Assembly (NCBI GenBank): GCA_029204225.1
Contig: CM055095.1
Coordinates: forward strand, 41,865,723-41,929,722
DNA from: Diphasiastrum complanatum
Lineage: Eukaryota; Streptophyta; Lycopodiopsida; Lycopodiales; Lycopodiaceae
Length of the DNA stretch: 64,000 nucleotides
Reading direction: 5' to 3'
Part shown: piece by piece, positions 57,637 to 64,000 of the stretch
Layout: each line of letters opens with the position of its first letter
Numbering within the stretch: position 1 is the first letter of the stretch
Translations under genes and position numbers: made by a program
The notes under the pieces: generated by a model
The model's database searches: none
Seen by the model: only the letters and a program-made list of their open reading frames with translations
What the model was told of the DNA's origin: nothing

Positions 57637-58166
57637 AATATTGTACATTTTGTCAATATTGTTTGTTGGTTACTTGAATGGCCAAAGTGCCACTTGTACA
57701 TACACACCTAAAGTAGGTTACCACGAGTCAAGAAGAGTGGTTGTGTCTATTTGGTAGTGATTCCTACTTTGTAGGATCTAGACCATGATTTATGATGAGA
57801 TTTGTACCTACCATGCACCTACCAAGCATGACTCTTGGATCTAGGCTAGGGTTTTCACATTAGGGCAAGAAAGTGGAGTCTACTTCCTTATTACATGTTG
57901 GATTTTCACCTAACTTTGCAAAGGAAGTGTGTTTTACTATGTAAACATTGTCTACAGGCCGTACTACAGCCTTATTTCCACACGTGTGGAGTTGGATTAG
58001 ACTATTTGATCAATGCTTTGATTGTCTCTACTTGTTTCCTATCAAGCTGCTAAACTAGATCTTGTTTTCTGATGACTAATTTCTGATAGATTGTTTAACA
58101 AGCATACAATCATCTTGTGGATCATTCAAAGATCCATTTATGGTCCTTAGTACTGTACTTTTCACA
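57598..58166 (+). repeat. Copia F 3' LTR, with 123-bp deletion
   Basis: 569 bp. Aligns end to end with the 5' LTR except for the deletion after ACTATGTA (about 57943), whose edges share TGTA. Confidence 0.95.
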
Positions 58167-58171
58167 AACCT

Positions 58172-58690
58172 AAGATTAGAGTGATTATACATCTACAACT
58201 AATCAGGGAATTACAAGAGTGGCAGATTAGACACGACCTAGGAAGTATCTGCTGATGTCATGCCATCAGGTCAGATTTCTGTACTTCTGGGTACTTGCGT
58301 GATCTCTGGTGGTACTCCTTGGAACGCGAGAACAGAACGGGTTTCGTTTCCACCGTTGGTTTCGCTTACCTCGTCTGCCTTTCTCTCTTACTGGACCGCA
58401 AAGGAATCTCGTTCGTGGATCCTTCGTGTTTGCGAACCGTTCGTGTTTGCAAACCGTTTGTCTTCGTCTCCGTTGACTTTCGTGTTCACGAAGCTCTTCG
58501 TGTTTCGTGTCTCCAGATGTTCGAGTTCGTGAACATCTTCGTCAAGTGAAAGACTGAAGGCTAGCAAGGCTTTGTAATCAGAAACACTTTGTTTCTTCAG
58601 TGTAGTTAACTGGAAGTTAGGTTTCCACAATGCGTGGGGTCCATACTTCAAGACTCAATCTTCTAGCATTAACTAACATGACCTCTTTTG
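58172..58690. mobile_element. Worn LTR-like sequence split by copia F, right part
   Basis: Continues the sequence broken at 52393. Between about 58400 and 58545 it has a run of TTCGTG-type hexamers (CGTTCGTGTTTGC, CTTCGTGTTTCG), like the LTRs at 61331-62261 and of copia A. No gene is seen. Confidence 0.4.
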
Positions 58691-59138
58691 TAAATGCAAA
58701 TCGTATTTCACATCAAAGTTTTCCTCCATCTACTCATAGCTTGCACATCAAAGGAGAACAAACTTATCGAGCTGAATATCATCCTAGAAACTTTGAATAG
58801 ATTGGATCACAATGTGCGCCAACGTGAATCAAAATTTTTGCAATTCAAAAAACATGGAGTGTGTTGGATCAAAAGGAGTAGCAAGGTTATTTCAAACTTT
58901 TGCAATTCAAAATCTTTTAATTTCAACACACATCTATTGAAAAAGCATTTGCGTCATAACTGCAAAGCTTTGAATTGCATATCAAGCAAGAAACATGGAG
59001 TGTGTTGGATCAAAACGAGTGCCAAGGTCATTTCAAACTTTTTTGTAGTTGAAATTTTTTCAATTAAGACGAGTTTTAATATCTTGCAACATATATAACA
59101 ATTTGGTTTTCTACTAGATTAATCTATCGATTATCAAG

Positions 59139-60081
59139 ATGTCTAAGTATCATCTCCATATTGATCTTTCTACAGAATATGCTCCAATGTTGAAAAAAAA
59201 TCTGAAAGGATCCACATTACCAGCTCACCAAATCATCCATCACAGGATGGAAGATAGGAAAATTTTTAATAAATGGGTTGATGGAAGTTTATATCCAATC
59301 GATCCAAGCTCAATGCAACATCCAAATTTTGGATCAGTCACACAACTCATATTGTTTTTGTGTGAAGGACACAATGGTGTATTGGGTTATTGTGAAAGAT
59401 TGACAAGTTATGGCATCGGTAATTCAATGAAAAAAATCCATTGTTTGGAAAATATGTTGAATGGTTTGTTTACTGACTATAGAGAAAAAAAAAACTCTTT
59501 TGTTGCAAACAAAATATGAGAATGAAATCTTGAAGTTAGGTAATTCTCGTTTGCAAAATCTTATATTAAACCTTAACCAAGAAAATTACAATATGAAACT
59601 AATTGTACAAACATTGCGTACCTCATATTGTCAAATAAATGTAGAAGTGAACACATTATGGAAGAAAATAGAGAAGAATAAGCGAAAAAGACTAATGTTA
59701 AAAGGTATTGGCGAGCTTTCATCAAGTGGCGGTCAACGGAATAAAAAAATTTGAGATTTCAAGTAAGATTTTGTTTTAAACTATTCATGTGTTTTGTTGA
59801 ATTTGGCACATTATTGATTGTGAATTGTTTTTTTGAATCTTATTTTTATTTTGCAGATCAGCATTAGTCACCCCATCAAAATCTAAAAGACAAGGACATG
59901 ATTGGAAAATCTTTGAGTGTAGGACTTATAGCCAAAAGTCAATGATGAGTCTACTAGGAAATCACCGATATTCTCGAATCAAGTCCAAAATTGTAGAGGC
60001 CCTTATGAGCGAAGTCGACAAGATTATTGTCCGAAAATTGATAACATCCAAACTGGAAACCAATACTTTTGATTCCTCTTA
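59139..60081 (+). pseudogene. Broken gene of unknown family, possibly spliced
   Basis: 59139-59519 (126 codons, MSKYHLHIDLSTEYAPML...) overlaps 59461-59754 (97 codons) in another frame; the change of frame falls at a run of ten A at 59485-59494. The second part is Leu/Asn/Lys-rich and looks like a coiled coil (ILKLGNSRLQNLILNLNQEN). A possible intron, GTAAGATTTTG...TTTTGCAG, follows (about 59763-59858), and then about 74 open codons to TAA at 60081, with basic and Ser-rich character (TPSKSKRQGHDWKIFECRTY). The splice phase does not join cleanly. I do not recognise the family; a dead DNA transposon ORF or a host gene fragment are both possible. Confidence 0.35.
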
Positions 60082-60576
60082 AAAATGTCCACATTTGTAC
60101 ACTACATGGAGAGGTAAGAATTATAGAAAAATTGATATACCTTCATGTTTTGTTTGCTTGGAATACTAAGCCAAAGTCATCATCCAAACAAGCAATAACT
60201 TGATTGGAGGAAGTTTTCTCAAAAGCCTGTCTTCATAAAGGACACATTAAAATACAAAAGGACGAGAAGCTTTCAAGGAAAACAAGAAACATCCCTTGCA
60301 AACCAAGCATAGGAGGATCCAAAGCTCGTCGTTTCTTATCAAATCATTCCGAAAAATTGACCAAAATCTAGCACTCAATATGGAAAGTTGTGATTTTTGC
60401 CTCACGGGATTTTGAAGATAAAGGAACAACAAGGCTTAAAAAGTTGAAGTCTGGAGAAAGCTTGACAACCAAATTGCTCAGAAAAGAGAAATTATCTGAT
60501 ACTGATGTCCTACTAATTGAGAAATCAACAGTTGAGCTTGGGAATGCAGTTAAAGGTGCCTGGGGTGCAGATCATA
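60082..60576. other. Stretch without recognisable genes
   Basis: The short frames (60247-60432 minus, 60390-60611 plus) show no domain. Nothing else was seen. Confidence 0.45.
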
Positions 60577-61281
60577 TTACACATTATATGGTAAATCTCT
60601 TTTCAATGTAATACTTATCCTCTGAGACCATCCTTGAGCAAATTGCTTGAAGCTATAAAGTGCTTTATGGAGTTTACACACATGATTGTGTTTACCTTCG
60701 ATATTGCAACCTTCAAGTTGCACCATGTAAATGTCATCTTCGATAACTCCATTAAGATATGTTGTCTGCACATCCATTTAATGTATTTCCAAATCTGCAG
60801 CAACAACACATGACAATAGAAGTCTGATAGAAGAATGTTTAACTACAAGACTAAAGGTCTCAGTGTAGTCGACGTTTTGTACCTGAGAGAATACTCTGGC
60901 TACAAGTCGATCCTTTCTTCAATCAATACTTCCATTTGCCTTGTACTTGATTTTAAATAACCATTTGCAATCAACTACATTTCTTCTGGTAGGTAATTCG
61001 ACGATTGTCCAAGTCTATTACTTGATAAGAGATGAATATTCTGTATCCATAGCTTCTTTCTAAAGATCGGAATCGGACTCACTAAGTGTCTCTTCACCAG
61101 TCGTTGGCTCTTGAACAAGGTAAGTTGACTCGTCGATATACTTGTTAGGTGGTCTGCTAACTCTTGTTGATCTTCTGGGTGATGGTCGAAGTTGATCTTC
61201 ATCATGTTGTAGTTGCTGAATTACAACATCATCATCTTTAGCTTTGTCGTCGATACGTCGGGAGCATGCTGAGAATTGCAA
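60577..61281 (-). pseudogene. Copia RT fragment (copia A lineage)
   Basis: Minus strand: linker with PSPRRSTRVSRPPNKYIDES (61281-61060), the RT start with stops, then MDVQTTYLNGVIEDDIYMVQ and LHKALYSFKQFAQGWSQRI (60777-60577). It is close in wording to the copia A RT (DVQTAYLNGVIQEDIYMIQ). It ends before the YVDD box. Just upstream on the element strand is a PBS and an LTR, not the expected integrase. Confidence 0.75.
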
Positions 61282-61314
61282 GAAATAAATCGGATCAACT
61301 TCGTCTCATGAGCA

Positions 61315-61326
61315 GCTTTGATACCA
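61315..61326 (-). other. Copia primer binding site
   Basis: Element strand TGGTATCAAAGC, four bases from the LTR at 61331. Confidence 0.7.
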
Positions 61327-61330
61327 CTCG

Positions 61331-62261
61331 TGATGAATTGGTGCACGAAACGAAACCGAAAGAGATTCGTGTTCGCACTCTCTTCTCTTCGATGGACTCG
61401 GATAAAATTTGATTTTGACTAGCATCTACTACTGCTAGATTAGATCTACAATCTTCCAAAGTGTAGACAGACGCTGCTAACCTATGTTATTAATTCATTT
61501 AAGTATTCAACAAGATTGAGCCAGGATGCGGAATAAAGGATAAACAACTGAACATATACTAAGTTCAATGATCAAACATCAAAACATTCGATATCATTCA
61601 AGATAAGAAAAGCATGTGCATAACAAATATTGTATCATCAATGATCTTTTCTAGAGCGTTGTGTGACAAACCCACCCAACGCGTCGGCACAAGAGATACT
61701 ATGTCTCTCACAAACTATATCAAATAGTCTCGCTTAGCAGCGGACTCTTGGACATCGACTGGCAGTTCTATGCCTAGCTCACATTGATGCTCTACCAATT
61801 TGATGTTCAACCTATTCTCTCGTCTTCGTCTTGTTTATATATGGATTGAGAAAGATGGTTTTGTTTTAATCACTGATTACAAGAACGGTTGGTTAAGCAC
61901 GTTCTAACGGTAATCAGTTTGTTGTCGCCATTGTCCGTGGAGGTGGTACTCATCTTGGTACTTGGCTTGATCATTGGAGCGTGAAGATCCGCCATCTTTC
62001 GGTCTTCGGGTGTTTTGAGCTTGGTGGCTTCGTGTCTTCCTTCGGCCTTCGGCTTCTCCTGCGAGGTCCTTCGGTTTTCGAACTTCAAATCTTTACCTTC
62101 GAGTCTTCATTCATTTGACCTTCGTGTCTTCGGGTCTTGGCCTTCGTTGAAACCATTATGTAGGCGGTTATTGTTTGGGACGGTTCCTGCCTATGGGCAA
62201 TTCCTTTGTATTTTTGCAAACACAAAGACCTGTTGGTCCTTTTTCTGCATTTCTGCAGACA
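61331..62261 (-). mobile_element. Copia LTR, minus orientation
   Basis: Left end TGATGAATTGG next to a PBS; the right end is probably TCTGCAGACA at 62261 (uncertain). It contains the box CAACGCGTCGG..CTCTCACAAAC shared with 52150-52215, and a TTCG-rich stretch (61975-62160). It lies between linker/integrase pieces of one copia copy and RT pieces, which shows rearrangement. Confidence 0.55.
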
Positions 62262-62281
62262 CGAACTCGAACTAATTTTCT

Positions 62282-62940
62282 TCAGAGTAGACAAGCTTGG
62301 ACCTTCAATTGGAATAGTTGAACTTGGAACTTGAAAGTTCGATGTTCCAGAAGAGTCCAAAGTTTGACTATATGAGCTTTGCCTTTACCTTTGAGGTCAA
62401 TAAACTGATCTTCGATGAAGATGACATCTCGGCTAGTGAATATCTTTGTCTCAACATGATCATACAACTTCTAAGCATGATCTGAAGTAGTGTAGCTGAT
62501 GAAAATTGATTTGATACTCTAGAAGTCGAGCTTCTTCCTGAGATCATGCAGAATTCTTGTTGAAAGCCTCTGATTTCTGCTTAATGAAAATGCTCACGAT
62601 GATTGGTCATATGTTGAGTAGCTCCAGAATCTAGAAACCAAGAATTATCCAATAGTGCTTTTCGATCTTTGACCATAAATGCTCCTTTGTCCATGTTGAT
62701 GTCGGGAGGTGCTTGGGATTGCATTTGCCTATTGATATGTTTTGCTTTTGGCATTCTTTGCTTTCAGAACCCTGCAATCCTGGATCTCATAACTAGTGTG
62801 CTTGCAATACTTACAAAACATCTTCTTCTTTGACTGTGGATTTGATAATTGTTCTTGAGTTTGAGTCGGTTTCTGATTTGATGTGGACTGCTTAAAGTTT
62901 TTCTGCTTCTGTCGTTTTTGAGCCTTTGTTGACATTATAC
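62282..62940 (-). pseudogene. Copia gag-protease-linker fragment
   Basis: 62935-62729: gag tail with a CCHC-like knuckle FCKYCKHTSYEIQDC in which the His is replaced by Tyr. About 62690-62600: protease WFLDSGATQHMTNH, with the catalytic aspartate present. Then, after a deletion that removes nearly all of integrase, the pre-RT linker IFTSRDVIFIEDQFIDLKGK (62467-62282), matching copia A (DTIFIEDQFVDLKDK). Old and non-functional. The expected next part, RT, is found only beyond the intervening LTR, at 61281-60577. Confidence 0.75.
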
Positions 62941-63475
62941 AAATGATATGATGAAGTCATCGAAGCGTCTTGACTTCTTCGATTATCTTCTACAACAACA
63001 TCAGTGATTGTTGGGAAATTAAGCCCATAGTTGTCTCCTTGGTGAATGACTAATTTATATTTCAAGATCTAGGGTCAGGTGAAACCTATTTTGGGTTCAA
63101 AGTCTGCCTCATCTGAAACCTGTAGGAATCATAGCTTAGATAGCCAAACTATTTGAAGAACGTCTACAACGGGCTTCTGGCTAATCTCCAGCAAAGGGTA
63201 ACCAATCCTATCATGATTTCAAGTTTAGATGCTACGTTCAATAATTTGAGATCGTTGAAGACTTGGCCATCTTCAACAACTTCCAAGAACTAGCATTTAG
63301 AACAAGTCTGCAGAAGCACTTCACTTTTTCAACAGTTTGCTGAAATTCACTAAGTGTCGAATAGTTCGCATCTTCCCGAAAACTGCGCGACACTTATCTT
63401 TGACTTCTTCCGTTCAATATTTTTTAAGAAGTCAACTTATGCACAATACAAAAGTTTAACTGTTTTCAACACCTT
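62941..63475. other. Stretch without recognisable genes
   Basis: May include the rest of the gag of the adjacent copia remnant, but no frame is readable. Confidence 0.4.
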
Positions 63476-63660
63476 CAGCTTTTTCGCAAAATGCGAAGAG
63501 AGAGAAAATTCTCGAAGGTCATCTACTCAGAATTGAACTGTTTTAGGGCATCTTCGGCTTTTTCGCAAAATCTCAAAGAGAGAAAATGTCGAAGGTCGTC
63601 CAATTTCAATGAAGAACATTCCCAGCCTCTTTCCAAAAATGCGAAGTGAGAGAAAACCCA
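63476..63660. repeat. Degenerate tandem repeat, about 2.5 copies
   Basis: Unit of about 70 bp beginning GCTTTTTCGCAAAATGCGAA and AGAGAGAAAAT..TCGAAGGTC. Copies start near 63478, 63551 and 63628; the last is partial and diverged. Confidence 0.6.
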
Positions 63661-64000
63661 CTTCCCCTAAAATTAGAGTGAGAGAATTTGTGATGTCCTC
63701 GTCTGCGTCCTCATCCACATCAACATTTCCTACGGGTTGACCATATATACAATGTATAGTTATCATCACAAGCCAAATACTTTCAAGTACAATGGCTTAC
63801 CTATTAGATGACAAATATTTAATGTAATTAATACATGGATGAAGTCTATATATAGATTATCCAGACACACTCTAAGTGATGCTCCATCCATGAGACAAAT
63901 GATTTTGAGCCTCCCAATTATGCCATCATTCTGGTTGTAACTGCTACTTTGTTGTGCTTCAGTATAATATAGCAACAATACATTTTTTCTATCTGTGTAT
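63661..64000. other. Right edge, nothing recognised
   Basis: Short minus frames only, no domain seen. Confidence 0.5.

Larger units (their letters stand above)
52394..58166 (+). mobile_element. Ty1/copia element F, complete and nearly intact
   Basis: 5' LTR 52394-53085, PBS at 53086, gag, a continuous pol frame, PPT 57589-57597, 3' LTR 57598-58166. The 5-bp target duplication AACCT is perfect (52389-52393 and 58167-58171). The LTRs differ at only a handful of aligned positions, all transitions that I noticed, plus one 123-bp deletion in the 3' LTR. This is the youngest insertion in the window. Two lesions, both in gag, prevent full-length Gag-Pol: a TGA at 53681 and a frame change before the zinc knuckle. 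Confidence 0.95.

Noticed and set aside
59461-59519. Programmed frameshift at the A10 run
   Set aside because: No conserved family is recognised and the downstream splice phase does not fit either, so a simple lesion is more likely.
1-64000. tRNA or rRNA genes
   Set aside because: I read for tRNA B-box-like and rRNA-like segments and saw none; the tRNA-complementary stretches found are retroelement primer binding sites.

Overview
This is nuclear DNA from a land plant. The evidence is a ten-exon, intron-bearing gene for a chloroplast CSP41b-type protein, an intronless 806-residue PLS-class pentatricopeptide repeat (PPR) protein, and dense Ty1/copia and Ty3/gypsy retrotransposons with plant-type primer binding sites. 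The style of the PPR protein and of the retroelements makes a fern or another seed-free plant my best guess, but the sequence alone does not settle this. Only two host genes are convincing: CSP41b (11539-14547, minus) and the PPR gene (46589-49009, minus). Nearly everything else recognisable is retrotransposon in various states of decay.

Layout. 1-5113: minus-strand Ty3/gypsy element with a decayed pol (1771-5113), a stretch rich in TTCnnGAA palindromes (1216-1760), and an open frame of unknown function in the 3' (env-like) position that runs off the left edge (820 to 1). 5114-9283: mostly non-coding plus-strand retroelement interior ending in a polypurine tract and a 3' LTR; part of it is repeated at 15639-15987. 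9400-9556: worn copia LTR end. 11539-14547: CSP41b, with a (CT)n 5' leader and a cluster of small inverted repeats upstream. 15988-18001: LTR-like start and a strongly C-depleted G/T-rich tract. 18002-20061: copia fragment in circularly permuted order, bounded by a 62-bp direct repeat. 20062-23323: second gypsy element (minus), truncated in reverse transcriptase. 24370-45508: nested block. A worn LTR of the copia B family (24370-24873) was entered by gypsy element E (24874-43446). Copia A (30395-42757, TSD AAAAA) lies in the leader of E, and copia B (36305-42299) lies inside one LTR of A. To the right is the 3' end of a chromodomain-type gypsy element (43447-45508). 46589-49009: the PPR gene. 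49340-50108: copia remnant. 52394-58166: copia F, complete, with LTRs, perfect 5-bp TSD AACCT, PBS, PPT and an uninterrupted 1051-codon pol frame. 59139-60081: broken gene of unknown kind. 60577-62940: rearranged copia pieces around an LTR. 63476-63660: degenerate tandem repeat.

How the parts work together. The two host genes are unrelated in position but both point to organelle RNA metabolism: CSP41b is a chloroplast RNA-binding/ribosome-associated protein, and PLS-class PPR proteins usually specify organellar RNA editing sites. Copia F carries the only apparently intact polymerase, integrase and protease in the window. Copia B has no reverse transcriptase at all; the missing domain is replaced by about 1.1 kb of sequence that is partly shared with the permuted copy at 18 kb. 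B and F have very similar LTR termini (TGTGAAA...TTTCACA), so an F-like element is a plausible source of the enzymes that moved B. The most unusual observations are the RT-replacing sequence, the permuted copia segment, and the 3' open frame of the gypsy family preceded by an array of heat-shock-element-like palindromes.
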